Source: Hyposmocoma kahamanoa (Eukaryota; Arthropoda; Insecta; Lepidoptera; Cosmopterigidae). Taken from it: a stretch of 64,000 nucleotides of DNA. The position numbers and the translations under genes are program-made. Shown here piece by piece: positions 32,163-44,420 of this stretch; positions within the stretch are counted from its first letter, which is position 1, and every line of letters begins with the position of its first letter. The notes beneath the pieces were generated by a model. The model had not been told where the DNA came from, did not search any database, and worked only from the letters and a program-made list of their open reading frames with translations. The stretch covers positions 7,356,192 to 7,420,191 of the forward strand of contig NW_020654289.1 in assembly GCF_003589595.1 (NCBI RefSeq), given 5' to 3'.

Positions 32163-32846
32163 CACATGAATTCATCGCAAAACGAATAAATAAAGTAGGG
32201 AAAAGGTGCAGGAAAAGGAAAAGAAAGGAACAGTCTGTAACAAAAAACAATGGTATAAAACCAGGTACAAAAGTAAAAAAAGACTACCTATAAATTAGAC
32301 ATGAACTTAAGTGATCATACCCCAAAAGTACCTGTAGTAGTTAGGTTTATATGATTGACGGGCAGCTCTTTTCTCCTCGAGAATTTTGATGGGAGTGACG
32401 ACTGCGACGGAACGAAGCAAAGTAAGAATGATGGAGAAGAATAATTAGAGAACGATTCAAAATTTCAAAAGTAAGAGGCCAAGAACCAGATAAAAGAGTG
32501 ATAAAAAGATGGGATGACGATGAAAGATGATATTTGAAATAGATGAGACGATGGAATATTTGAAACAAAAGTGTATAGGTTGATGTGCTGACTGAACTTG
32601 GTAGTGTTATATATATCACAATGTAGCTGTTACGCTGCGCAATGCTGCAGGGTATTAAATATAAACTTACACATACGGCCGCAATAGGAACAAGTAATGA
32701 AGCAGTTCTGATCAATCTTGCGTCAACCGGTGCGTGAAGCGCAAGTAATGTTGAAACTATTCAGACTTGCGACTAACTGTAGTAAAATATGCATAGTGTT
32801 CTAATTTTGTACCCACACACAAGTACCCACTGGACACGGTATCTTT
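32163..32846. other. No gene recognised
   Basis: A 122-codon minus ORF (32347-32715) is low-complexity, with a purine-rich complementary strand, and has no family I recognise. Confidence 0.45.
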
Positions 32847-33026
32847 TTTTTATAGTACTAAATGACGGGACGAACGAAAAGTGTGTCTGGTGGTAAGCGA
32901 CACGCCTATCCCTAATAATTGCAGTGCCACTCAGAGCTTTAAATGACTAAGATCTGAGGGGCACTGCCACAGCGTCCGACACCTTGAAACATGAGTTGAC
33001 AAGTCCCATGTGTCTGTAATTTCAGA
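32847..33026 (-). repeat. SINE-A, 3' half
   Basis: TTTTTTTTATAGTACTAAATGACGGG through GTGTCTGTAATTTCAG, with AAAGTGTGTCTGGTGGTAAG. Confidence 0.82.
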
Positions 33027-34020
33027 TATGTGGAATAGTTTTATTGTGAATTGATGAAATATGTATTCATACATAGTAAATTAATGTAATAACTGATTCC
33101 TAGCACATAATAAATAGTATCGTATATGACCACTAGATGGCATTGTATTGTATTGAATACTAGTGACAAATAGATGGCGCTGTTCACAATTGCATATGTT
33201 AAATTACAATATCAGTTTAATTCGAAGGAAAGGTTTACAACCAAAAATGTTTTATTGTAGATCGTTAAAATAACTATTCACACTTATAATTTTATGTATT
33301 TGAATATAAAGAGTATTCATTTTTATTTAATTTTCTCATCAGTCAACCTGCGGCCCTTTCTGCTACATCCCACCCTGCTACTAAAAAGTAGGGTTGAGTG
33401 GAGGGACGGGGTGGCGGATTCGGCCTATGCTCAGTCGAGTGGTGCGCAGGAGTCCGAAAGGCTAGACGAGTAAATTACTTACATAAAATGATTGTACTAC
33501 ATTGTTGAGGAGCGTCTGATCAGTTACGGAAATTACAGTCATATTTCTTATCAACTTGGTATTATTTCACGTCCACGAAGAGCGCTGCAACAAAAAGACA
33601 TTAAAAAAAACGAATTAGAGGGGGTTAAAGACCTCGTTTCGCTGATTACAGATATATTAATAACTCAATTTCGCTAAAATGTCGAATATGTTAGTTATGA
33701 CGTGAAAGGCAGAATGTAACGTATAGCCTAATGATGAAATAAAATAATCGCAGGTCTGCAAAACCTTCCAATACGAATGCAAATCCCATCATTACGTATT
33801 ATATTGCTTTATATAAGTATAAGTGTAATGGATTATACGTATTGACTAATCGCCATGTTACGAATATAAAATAAAACAGTGTTTTGTTGTCATGTTGTCC
33901 AATTTGGAAATGGGGTTAATGAACTTCTGAAGTTTTGATGGTGATGAAAAATCAGGTGTAAAAATAGTTTAAAATTTGTTGGAACTATTGGGAATAAACG
34001 CATTTCTAGATCCAGGAACT
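33027..34020. other. No gene; possible solo LTR at about 33029-33366
   Basis: The segment begins TGTGGAATAG and could end CTGCTACA, a TG...CA format, but I see no target duplication. The remaining sequence is unremarkable. Confidence 0.3.
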
Positions 34021-34250
34021 ATGAATTCTTAAGAAACAAGTTGAAATTATAATTATTTACACAAATATCGAACACCAAGAAAAATTCCTTCGATCGGGCT
34101 GGATTCAAACCAGCGCCTTCAGCATCCCATGCCTGACGCTCTCCCAACTGAGCTACAGAACGAACCAGTAGTTTGAATGAATTTTTTAATTGTTCGATCT
34201 TTGTTATCAATAACTATAACAAACTATACTCCATTCAACCAATGATTTAA
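34021..34250 (-). repeat. SINE-B copy plus tail scrap
   Basis: AATTCCTTCGATCGGGCTGG, reversed B-box (GGATTCAAACC) and reversed head (TCCCAACTGAGCTACAGAAC). Followed by a plus-oriented tail fragment, TTGTTCGATCTTTGTTATCA. Confidence 0.72.
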
Positions 34251-34719
34251 CTTTAAAAAGATATTGTCTGATTGGGAACGTGATATTGAGTTTGACAATT
34301 TGTGTACTCAGGAATTAATAATTACTGTTAATAAGGATTTAAATGATGATTCATGTTCATATGTTGATGAATCCGACGATTCATTGTATTAAACAATAAG
34401 AATTTATTATAATTGTTTATAATTTTTTTCATTTCAATATAATTCATTAGACAGGTACCAAAATGTATCAATAGTCTTCGTTACATACGCTTCATTAAAA
34501 TTAAAAAAGAAAAGAGTCCATGAAGTATTGCATTGTTTTGTCTGTGGTTGTATGTCAATAATTACGGAACTTCGGAGGCATACATATGTCCAAAGTCAAA
34601 TAATAGTTGGACGGAGAAAAGTGGAATAATTTCACAAAAAAATATATATAATTGTAGGAAAACATCGTGACATTCAATAAGCTTAAAAATTCACACATAT
34701 TACTAAATTTCGTCTATTG
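34251..34719. other. No gene; SINE tail scrap near 34610-34690
   Basis: AAAGTGGAATAATTTCAC resembles the B/E tail. Nothing else. Confidence 0.4.
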
Positions 34720-35190
34720 GAGAACTTAGGGAACTGCTAAAAAAGTGTGAAATTTACAGAAAAGCAGATGGTTTAGTATACAACTCTGCCAAGGTTTTTA
34801 GGGCAGGCAAAATTAAGCCTTACTTCAGACCTCCAGTCGTACTTGGCGGGGATGTAGTACAAGTTGTAAAAAAAATTACATACTAACTGATGATTGAAGT
34901 GACGACCAAGTATAGAAAGGGAGCGTAGGGCGTTGTCAGTGAGATGCAATATGCTGGCCCGTAGGCCGTAGGTTTGCTAGATGCTCTACCGATGTTAAAA
35001 TGGCTTTATTCAAAGCTTACGGACAATCATCTTACTCGAGCTGCCTGTGGATTAACTATATCAAACGAGATTACAATGCCCTACGCGCTCAATATAATAA
35101 CGCTTTTAGGATGCTGTTGGGACTACCAGGATGGTACAGTGCATCGGGCATTATTACTCGTGTCAGAAGTAGCAGTATATTAATACGATA
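34720..35190 (+). pseudogene. LINE reverse transcriptase C-terminal fragment
   Basis: Plus-strand peptides LRELLKKCEIYRKADGLVYN, KVFRAGKIKPYFRPPVVLGG, MALFKAYGQSSYSSCLWINY and YNNAFRMLLGLPGWYSASGI lie in order but in different frames. This matches a LINE C-terminal region frequent in Lepidoptera (KxTLFKAYCQSxYxxxLW...YNNAFRxLLGLPR...SAS, recalled). Truncated at both ends, several indels. Confidence 0.7.
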
Positions 35191-36419
35191 ATAATAATTC
35201 GATTCTATTCTAAATTTTTTTTGGTAATGTGTGCAGGTTTCTTCTCGATGTTTTCCTTAAACTTAAATTAAATGACCTATGCACTTAAATGGCAATTGCC
35301 AATGTTCCGATACAATGTGGTTTATTCCTACTTAGCCGGTTCCTCAGGGCTAAAGAGCGTGACCTCTTTTGTTTTGCCTCGGATTTTCTTGCGCCATATT
35401 TCGCGCTCCCGCGTCGTCGTTTCATTTGACGGCATCTAAAGGCTTAATGTCGGATTATTCCAGCTCTTCAGCTGTAAGAGGTCAATTTGTCGTGTTTAGA
35501 AATTGCAAAGTTTGGACGTTTGTTACTAAACCGTGATGCGTTTAAATGGAAATTGTAGACAAGCTCTTATATTCTGAGTTATTTTAGTCTCCTAAAGCCC
35601 CGTGTACATCAAAATATACATATAATCGTGTGAAGTGATTCAGAACTAGACAATATTAATCTTGTGATCACGTAAACGCTTTGTGTATATTATGATAAAA
35701 ATATCTCATTCAAATAAATTTTAATGAGCTAAAGTGCTATATAGGGTTATTTGTAAAATATTGATAACCTCGTAGGTCTAGATTACAAACATATTGAACG
35801 ACAATTTTTAAATTTATCCGCTCACGCGATGCGCTCCTCCTACCGCACAATGGTGGCTATTTGGTTTCGCAAATTAAAAAAGCATTCAGTTTAAATACCA
35901 GTTTTTATAAATAAAAATTATTATTCTGCATTGCTAAATATATACCCTCCGTACTAGCAACAAAAACATCTCAAATAAAATGCAGTAATACACCGCAAAT
36001 CCTGCACTTAAAAAGCACTAATGAAATTTTTGGTGTTCTTGGATAAATATGATAATATTCCGTTTGAATGGTTCTCACGTTTACTATGAAATTACTCCTT
36101 AAAGTATAGTTTGTAAACATTTATATTCAGGGTAAACTTAAAAAACGCTACTTACGGTATGTTTTCAATAAATGAACACCGAAATCACCAGCTTAAACAA
36201 TAACACACACGATTGTCGTGACGTATTTTTGAAGTTGTTTATTTTTTTAAATGACAGACCCAGGCATTAAAAACTTTATGGTTTGCTAGAGTAGTTACCG
36301 AAATAGCAATTAATATTAGTTCTTTTACCTGTTATAACTTCGATATCCGATAAATCGGTATAAAATCATCACCGGCACCTCTAGGCGTGGTACGCGTCTA
36401 CGGCTACATGTATCGCGTG
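35191..36419. other. No gene; HaSE-like scrap at 35222-35290
   Basis: GTGCAGGTTTCTTCTCGATG / TTTTCCTTAA is the reverse of a word in HaSE-type SINEs. The rest shows nothing. Confidence 0.4.
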
Positions 36420-36620
36420 AGCGGATAAATAAATAAATATTAGACAACACCACATACGTTGCGCTGATCCCAAAGTAATTAGCTAAAGCACTTGCGTTAT
36501 GGCAATCGGAAACAACGACGGTACCACAAACACCCAGACCCGAGACAATATAGAAAAGATAGTTTTCAGAGATGGCGACACCATGAAACCCGGTATGTAA
36601 GCCATTCGACCACGGAGGCC
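36420..36620 (-). repeat. SINE-C, minus copy
   Basis: Reversed head (CATTCGACCACGGAGGCC), then reversed body (AACACCCAGACCCGAGACAA, TGATCCCAAAGTAATTAGCT) and an AAATAAATAAAT tail. Confidence 0.8.
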
Positions 36621-37364
36621 TTCAAAATTTTTGTTCCACGGCAATTTACAAAACATAATTAATTTACCAAAAATAAACTTTTAAAGGTTTTGTTGTACTA
36701 TATGACACTTTTAAGGTCTATATCTGGTAGTAATGCAAAGTGCGTCCTCCTTGATGACCGCCTTCCACGCTCTTGCGATTGCACAGAGTTATCCCCATTT
36801 AGAGCGATTTATTTATGTACTTTTATTTTATATGAAAGTAAAATTTGATGAATTAATATAAGTCATCGAAACAAAAGTTGTTAATTACGATGTTAGTAAC
36901 ACAGTACTGCGACGTTGTAGACTCGATAAAATCATATATCTAGAAAAATACATTTCTCATACAAAACTGAGGGCTTGAACCTGAAGGATATTAAGTACAT
37001 TTTAATGCACATTTGGTGTGTAGTGCTTTTTTTTTTTGCTGGGTCTTAGATGGTTAAAGAAAAATAAATAAGGTTGATTATAAAACACTTTTGTTGTTTC
37101 AAAACACTAGCTCGCTGTTTATAATAATAATATTTGTATTTATTAAAATACAAATTTGCTATGCATTATTTATAAGTCTAAAGTATTTACTTTAGCCTTA
37201 TAAATAATGCATAGCAAACAAGATGAATTAGTGTAAGTAATTATATCCTTAATTATAGCACCATTTTTGTTAATTTTATATTCTGTGAGAAGATAGATCT
37301 GTTGAATATTTGGTTATATGATGATTATGCAGCAACCAGACAAAACGATGTAGGTTAAGGGGTG
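36621..37364. other. No gene; holds the palindrome at 37155-37218
   Basis: AT-rich sequence without ORF or repeat match other than the palindrome listed separately. Confidence 0.5.
37155..37218. repeat. 64-bp near-perfect palindrome
   Basis: Arms of 22 bp (37155-37176 and 37197-37218, exact complements) enclose an 8-bp inner stem (CTAAAGTA/TACTTTAG) with a TT loop. There is one mismatched pair (37177/37196). Confidence 0.95.
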
Positions 37365-37650
37365 TGAATGTAATATTTTGTTATGATTTCGAATACAAAG
37401 ATCCAACGCAGAAACAATTTCGTCAACCCGGTTGGACTTTAATGTATGCCCATGCTGCGTCGTACCATTGCTCTAACCATCTGAGCGAGGGGTCCAGTTA
37501 CGAGTTGTCCAAATTCTCGTACGTTTTTTTTGTTACAGACCTTTGTACTGACTTTTTCGGCATTCGTCATCGCTAGATATTCGTCGTCGCGGCAATCATA
37601 ACAAAACTAGCGGATTATTTCACAAAAAATCTCAATAAATGTTATATTTG
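37365..37650 (-). repeat. SINE-E, minus copy plus plus-strand tail
   Basis: CCATTGCTCTAACCATCTGA (reversed A-box region) with ATTTCGTCAACCCGGTTGGA. 37590-37650 is a plus-oriented tail, AAAACTAGCGGATTATTTCA. Confidence 0.65.
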
Positions 37651-37904
37651 TTAAGCGTTTAAAGAAAATAAATAAAAATAAAATAAGTATAAAATAAAAC
37701 AGGCGTAACAAATTTAGGAGACAGTTGCACTTAAATTACCTAGACAAGAGATTGTGTTTTAGCAGTGTCCAGTTCAGGTCTGTATTGCAAGACATAAATA
37801 AGCTGGATGTGTGTTTGAGGAAAGATAACTAACTGCTCAGGCTATTTACTGCTGGCTCATTGTTGAGGACATACAAATAATAATTATATTAATAATTTCA
37901 TCCG

Positions 37905-38225
37905 TGCCATTTAAGCCATGGTAGATTAATAGTTTGACCTACCGCCTATCAACCAGAAGCCGTGGGTTCGAGTCGCACGTCTGAGTTTTTTATAATTTAA
38001 GTGCGAAATTTAATTTGAAACTTGCCATGAGCTTTTCGGTGAAGGAGAATTTGTGATGAATCCTGTACGTCGAAGAAAGTTCACAATCCTCAGAAAAAAA
38101 GGAGACTTCACCCCCAACCCACATTGGGCAAGGGTGGCGGACTTTGGCATAAATCACGCCTGAGAGGAGACCCGTGCGCAGCAGTGGGATGTATATTTAT
38201 ACCCATTTGGGTTAGTGATGATGAT
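37905..38225 (+). repeat. HaSE-like tRNA-derived SINE
   Basis: B-box GGGTTCGAGTCGCACGTCTG, body GAGCTTTTCGGTGAAGGAGA and TGTGATGAATCCTGTACGTC, then AACCCACATTGGGCAAGGGT, GAGAGGAGACCCGTGCGCAG, CAGTGGGATGTATATTTA and a GTTAGTGATGATGAT tail. This is the order of the Helicoverpa HaSE-type SINEs as I remember them. Confidence 0.8.
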
Positions 38226-38299
38226 AGTTTCATCGAGGCGTGCTGATCCCATGCTGTACCCTAATGTATGATAGTGAGTGTTAGGTATGGAAAAAAAAA

Positions 38300-38640
38300 A
38301 GCATTAAAGTAGGGTGAATGCTGTAGAAATTAGAACTTTTCGCAATATGTGCGGTATTAGTCTTAAAGGGACAGAATGCCGAGTGTAGTAAGAGAGCATT
38401 GTGGTATGAAAGGTAATGAAGGGACCAGGCTAGAGATGTTTGATGCTTCGATGGTTTGGTCATGTTGAAAGAATGAGTGTTGGTAGATTGACGGCACAAA
38501 TTTATAGAGCGAATGTCGATCCCCTATAGACCTCGGCGTACATATCTCAATCAGATTGGGGATGTCCGTCCTTAAAAGTACGAGGAGGCAAAGAAAGTTT
38601 GTCAGGGGTGTAGCAGACGCAGGTCCATAGTGGGAGACAG
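38300..38640 (+). pseudogene. LINE C-terminal fragment
   Basis: Across shifting frames the plus strand gives CGISLK, then REHCGMKGNEGTRLEMF, MVWSC/FGHVERM-like sequence, AQIYRANVD, RRTYLNQIGDV and STRRQRKFVRGV. This follows a lepidopteran LINE tail that reads CGVSLRDR...RERCGV...MLRWFGHVERM...QIYEADV...RRTYLDQI (recalled). Decayed; no start or tail preserved. Confidence 0.65.
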
Positions 38641-39047
38641 GCGTGATGATATGTATGTAATAACTGTACGTGTAAAAATTTTACAGAATATGTCAGCTGC
38701 CCAGCAGGAAAGCTTTTCAAGAGTTTTGTATTGTTATAAAGGATGAACAATAAGTTAAATTCGCGGAAAGAGGTTGGGTTCCATATACAAAATTTTATTT
38801 TCAGGAATGATGAATTTTATTTTTTAAATTGTTTGTTATCTAGAAGTGACATTACGAGTTAAAATATGGCCGGATATTTTTTGATAAACCCTGTTCATTT
38901 AATTATGGAACTTATATATTGTAACTTGTGTACAAAATGGAAATTATAAATGAGAATGGAACTTGGGACTTTGAATACATATTATATTTATCGCGAATTT
39001 AGATAGCACTTTTCATCATCCGCCTTACCTTCAAACTAATTAGCTAC
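38641..39047. other. No recognised feature
   Basis: Nothing placed. Confidence 0.5.
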
Positions 39048-39310
39048 CTTGGTCGCCTAACGGTTAACATTGTGAGCGCTGAATGCGGGGATCGTCACCC
39101 GGCAAGACCAATTTGGGAAATGAACTTTTCTCAATTGGTTCTGATCTGGATGTTCTGGAAAAGGCCCCAGAAATCCGTCGCTCTGGTACTCATAGTACAG
39201 GGAATGCCCTAGTTTTCGACCAGGCAATTGGTGTAGTTGTCAGGCATATATCAATAGAATTAAGAGTGTTATCGCATGAGCTGTATTCTAATAGCATTGT
39301 AGCTTAGCCT
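39048..39310 (+). repeat. SINE-G, tRNA-like
   Basis: TTGGTCGCCTAACGGTTAAC (A-box region) and GGGGATCGTCACCCGGCAAG (weak B-box). Followed by GGTTCTGATCTGGATGTTCT and CAGGGAATGCCCTAGTTTTC. Only one copy in the window, so the boundaries are guesses. Confidence 0.5.
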
Positions 39311-40717
39311 TAGTGAAATGAGAATGCAGAAGGCTCGATCCACAAGATTTATTTTGATGATGAAATAGGGAAAGAAAGGCAGTAACAAATAATAAAATGA
39401 TATTAAAAAGGTGTAATTATTATTTAACACTCCCTATAAAACTAAATAACACAATACACAATACTCATCCCAAAAACGCCTATATAAGTATAATTTAATA
39501 GTAATCGACGAGAAGTTTAACAATAAGAAAATGAACGGATTTGTGATTTATGGGCACGTCATCTCGTTTTTCAGGATTTTGATGGGTGTGCCAATGGATA
39601 GGACCACAGACATTATAATCTAGATAGACGCCGCAAGTGTACGTACTTCGCGTGCCTCAAGTAAGTGAAATTCACTTATTTGCCACTGCTACGCTTCAGA
39701 ACGCGCTCGATCGTTATCGTAGATAGATAAACACCAGTCGAAAGCGCGAAAAATGCATAATTGTGCCATTATACTCTGCAAAAGCGCTGTGATGTAAGCA
39801 TAACTGTGAGAAAACGGGTAAGCAGAGACGTTTCCTTCCACAGGCAAGTGATTTTGTAACCAGAAGATGCATAATTTATTTTAAAAACAATTATTTTGGT
39901 TTTGTGCGTATTTCGAGGAAACAATTATGCAACCGAGTGTATGCCTCATGTTTGTAATACATTGCGGCTTTTACTTGGTGAGATGCATTTGTGAGCCTTT
40001 GTTAATACGCCTTGAATATCGAACGAACGCAGTTTTGTATAATGTATTTAGTTTCGTGGTACGGCCGTTTGTACATTTCTTTGGCCAAATTTAACATTTG
40101 GTGATGTTGATGATGTGGTGATAAGGTATACCTTAGGCAACACTGTTCTCGATTCTAATCGATTTTGAAAACAAAGGGACGAAAATTATTATGATTTTAG
40201 CAATATTATAAAAATATTCCATAACTCTTTTGTTTAGTTTTTTTTCCAGTTTTGTAGTATCGATTATCAGTAATATCTATAATTTTGATAATTTTTCTTT
40301 TTTTCTTTCTTTCTTTCTTTCTTTCTTTCTTTCAAATAATTACATACATCGCCGGATATATAGTAAGAGTTATACAAAAAATATATAATGCAAAGAATTA
40401 ACAGTGCGCTGTCTTTACAAAAATCTGGAGTTGGTCATACGTATGAGTTCGTTGCTTTCGAGGACGAAGGTTAATCTACCTGAGATGCTATCTAAATACG
40501 CAGAGAACAAATCACGAAATTTCACATGAGGCCGTCGTTCAGTAAACCTCTTCTGATTAATAAGATTTTACCATATTTTGTCAGCAGTAACATTTTCATT
40601 TGTCTTGCCATTAATCAATTTGCTCAATTATCAACAGAAAACTAGACTAGAATTAATTAAGACAGTTGGAAGTTCATATATTGACGTGCGTTTCCATTAT
40701 TTAAATTAATCGATAAG
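39311..40717. other. No gene; (TTTC)n microsatellite at 40300-40335
   Basis: A clean TTTC tract. AT-rich elsewhere; no credible ORF. Confidence 0.6.
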
Positions 40718-40725
40718 ATCTTCTA

Positions 40726-40985
40726 CTGTTACTGATGCAACGGTGCGGACAGCGGTATGGAAGAGCAAAGTTGCACTAAAGGGTACAAAGGTCACTCTCT
40801 CCGAATTCCTCACGAAGTCCCGTCATGACGTTTTTGTAGCTGCGAGGCTAAAGTTTGGTGTTACAAATTGCTGGACCTTGGACGGAACGATTCATGTCAA
40901 GACACCGGATGGCAGAAGACACAGGTTGGAGACAATGTCTGGATTTCTTGCTATTTCTCCAAGTACCGCGGAAAACAAAATATAG
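40726..40985 (+). pseudogene. LINE ORF1 (gag-like) C-terminal end
   Basis: An open frame reads VTDATVRTAVWKSKVALKG, TKVTLSEFLTKSRHDVFVAA and RLKFGVTNCWTLDGTIHVKT, ending ENKI and TAG (40983-40985). The pattern LKGTxVxxSEFLTKxRHxVFVxARxxFGVxNCWTxDGxI is the C-terminal domain of ORF1 proteins in lepidopteran LINEs (recalled; related to the baculovirus FP-like domain). The N-terminal part is missing because the insertion is truncated just upstream. Confidence 0.72.
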
Positions 40986-41478
40986 GACCCTCATTTTTAG
41001 TTTAAATTTTTCTTTTATTCTCGGGGTACCTACTTAATTTTTAACTTTTTATTAATGCAACTTTTAAGTGGTTCCGTTCGTTCATTAAGTTTTGGTTTAC
41101 GTCAACTGTCACTAGCATCTTTTTTTGTACAAATTTAACGGCTTTGGCATAAAGCCCTTGTCTAACAGTGATAACGAAAATGTGACAAATTCTGTGATCC
41201 ATTTCGATTGTATTGTTACTTTTTATTGTTTTATTTTTCAAACCTAGTACTTATTATTTTGTATTTGTTGTTTTTTTTTATATTTGTTAATTTTGACATT
41301 CTAAGCGATTCTCTTTCACACTGCTGGTGGGTATTATGGATATTTTTGGTTTTATTTTTATATTTTCATTGTGTTCATATTTTCTTTTATTATTATTATT
41401 ATTATTATTTTATATATTATTATTATATTATAACTATATATTGCTGTATTTATATAGGTACATATTTTATTATATTTA

Positions 41479-44420
41479 ATGTTGCAAACTAATGATAATA
41501 ATGGTAACGATTTTTTGAGTGATGAGTCGGATTTTCTTTCGGTGTCTTCGCATAGTAGTTTTCACAGTTTGTCACAACCGTTAGATGAACTTCTGGAATC
41601 TAACTTTTCCACTGTTGCGAAAAATTTTAATGCAGTCCATATAAATGCCCAAAGTATTACACTGATTTGGTGAGCACTTTCTCTAATAGCCAGAACATTA
41701 ACGCCATCTTGGTTTCGGAAACTTTTTTAAAACCATGTCTCCCTTCTTCTTCCTATTCCCTTCCTGGTTTCCATCTCATTCGTAATGACAGGACTGGCAA
41801 GGGTGGCGGAGGAGTTGCTATATATCTTAGGAGTAATCTTCCTTTCAGTATTCTTGACAAATCCCCCTCTCTTTATTCTGAATCTTAGGAACATCTTTTT
41901 GTGGAGGTGCTTTTGGGCCATCAGAAGCTCCTTTTGGGAGTTTTTTATAGTCCAAACCTACATATTGATTATTTCAGTAAATTTGAGACTTTGTTGGAAG
42001 ATTTGGTACCCACGGTTGATCATACAGTTATTATGGGTGATTTTAACACCTGTCTGTTCAAACACGACTCCCGTTCTACTCGACTTCGCTCAATCGTGGA
42101 TTCTATTAATCTGAACATTCTTCCGTCTTCCTCAACACATCACTTTCCTGACTGCCAGCCATCTTTGTTGGACTTTGCCATTGTCTCTTCTACTAGTCAT
42201 GTAACTGCTCACGGTCAACTTCCGGCCGAGGCCTTCTCCTATCATGACCTTATTTACCTTTCGTACAGAATCCGTTGTCCGAAGCCTAAACCACGAGTGG
42301 TCATGCAGCGCAGTTTCAGAAACTTTGATGAGGAAAGATTTATGCTTGACCTTAACGGTATTATTGACTGGGACGCTGTACTTAGAGCCCCTACTATAGA
42401 TCAGAAGATGGAAATTTTCAACTCGATACTAATACAGCTATATGATATACATGCTCCACTCCGTCCTGTTCGATTGAAACATCTTCCTGCCCCTTGGCTC
42501 ACTGCAGAAATTAGGGCATTGATGAACAAGCGCAATCTTGCTAAGGTGCGGTATAGAAACGATCCTTCAGATGAAACCCACCGTAGATTTAAGGAACTTC
42601 GCAACCGCTGTAGCAGGGTGTGCAGGGATGCGCAGCGCCGTCACATACATGCCTCGGTTTCTAATGGTGATCCTGCTAAGGTATGGTCTTTCCTAAATTC
42701 CCTTGGTATTGGCAAATCAAAATCTCCTACTCCCTTTAATCTTGACCTTAACTCCTTGAACTCGCATTTCACAACGCCTTCCTCTCTTTCTTCTAGTATC
42801 AAGCAATCTACGCTACAGTCACTTTCTACCGCCCATGACTCAGAACATCCGGTTTTCTCCTTTAGGCCTGTGTCCGAGAGTGAAATTGAGAAAAACATCT
42901 TGGCCATAAAATCCAATGCTGAAGGACTGGATGGAATAAACCGTAGGATGATGTTACATGGTTCTTCTATTCTGGTTCCTATACTTTGCCATATTTTCAA
43001 CTTTTCTCTTGACACTGGCACTTTCCCGTCATGTTGGCGTCAGGCTGCTGTAGTCCCTGTTCCTAAAACCTCTAATCCATCTTTACCCTCTCATTTTCGT
43101 CCTATTTCTATTCTTCCGTTCCTTTCCAAAGTTCTTGAGCGTCTTGTCCATAATCAGATCACAATTTTCATGAACTTCAATAATATCCTTAGCCCTTTCC
43201 AGTCTGGTTTCCGTTAGGGACATAGCACTGTGTCTGCCTTGACCAAGGTGTCTGACGACATTCGCGAAGGTATGTCGTCTCAGCATCTCACAGTATTAGT
43301 TCTTTTAGACTTCAGCAATTCCTTCAACACTGTTGACTTCGACATCCTTTTAGCAATGTTAAAATCTATCCTGGTATCAGATTCGGTTGTGGAGTGGTTT
43401 CACCACTATCTCGTTGGGCGAAGGCAATGTGTACAAGTCGATAACAAGCATTCTACCTTCTGTGATGTTACTGCTGGTGTGCCTCAGGGTGGGGTCCTCT
43501 CTCCTCTTCTTTTTTCAATATTTATTAACTCCCTTACTCCCTTGCTTTCTTGTCAGTATCATTTGTATGCTGACGATCTTCAGATCTATTCCCGGTCTCC
43601 TGTGCATGGTTTAGATAGTTTAATTGCTGAACTTAATGACGACCTTGCGACAATACACAATTGGAGTCGAACCCATGGCCTTACAGTCAATCCCAACAAG
43701 TCGCAAGCCATCGTCATTGGTGACTCGAAGCAGATAGCTAAGATAAATTACACGTCTGTTCCCTCGCTCGTCTTTGACTCCTTCCCTTTACCTTTCAGCA
43801 GTGTTGTCAAAAACCTTGGCGTTCTCTTTGACTCCACCCTGTCTTGGGCGCCACATATCGCTGAGGTTAGTAGAAAGGTGTTTGCTGCCTCCGATTCATT
43901 GCGACGGTGGAAAAATCTGATTCCTGTGAAGACCAAGATTGAACTCGCGCAATCGCTGCTCCTACCTATTATAGATTATGCTGATGTCTGTGTTATTGAC
44001 CTCAATGAGGATCTATTAGGCAAGCTCCAACGTCTGCAGAATCTTTGCATCAGATTCCTATACGGGTTGCGCAAGTTCGATCATGTGTTTGAGTATAGGA
44101 GAAGGCTTCAGTGGCATTCTATCAAGCAGCGCCGTGAGGAGCACGTTCTCAGTTTCCTTTATAATGTACTGTATGACCCTCGAAGCCCACCTTACCTTAA
44201 GGAACGTTTTCGTTTTCTCGGTGAAGATCACAATCGCGAACTAAGGTCCAAGGCGGATAACTTGCTGAAGCCTCCCTTCACCCGGTCAGGATACTACATG
44301 AACTCCTTTACGATTATGGCTGCACAATTGTGGAACGAACTTCCGTCTGAAATACGACATTCAAAGTCGCTTCTTATTTTTAAAACTGCATTGCGTAACT
44401 ATCTTCTGAAACGTTCCTAG
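41479..44420 (+). pseudogene. LINE ORF2: AP endonuclease and reverse transcriptase, broken
   Basis: N-terminal frame at 41479 (MLQTNDNNGND...) loses phase near 41655-41668. The frame that continues (41667 on) carries endonuclease motifs: AILVSETFLKP with the metal-binding glutamate, RNDRTGKGGGGVAIYLR, IMGDFNTCLF and FSYHDLIYLSYRI with the catalytic histidine-aspartate region. TAG stops interrupt it at 41886-41888 and 43215-43217, the second inside QSGFR/GHST of the reverse transcriptase. The rest is excellent: VLLDFSNSFNTVD, GVPQGGVLSPLLF, catalytic YHLYADDLQIY, then NPNKSQAIVIG and KNLGVLFDSTLSW. The thumb and C-terminus (AAQLWNELPSEIRHSKSLLI...NYLLKRS) end at TAG 44418-44420. Product would nick target DNA and reverse-transcribe its own RNA. 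Confidence 0.93.

Noticed and set aside
32347..32715. 122-codon minus-strand ORF
   Set aside because: Serine- and leucine-rich translation of a low-complexity purine-rich strand; no family motif, no start or splice context.
33029..33366. Solo LTR candidate with TG...CA ends
   Set aside because: No target duplication, no second copy and no primer-binding or polypurine site could be seen.
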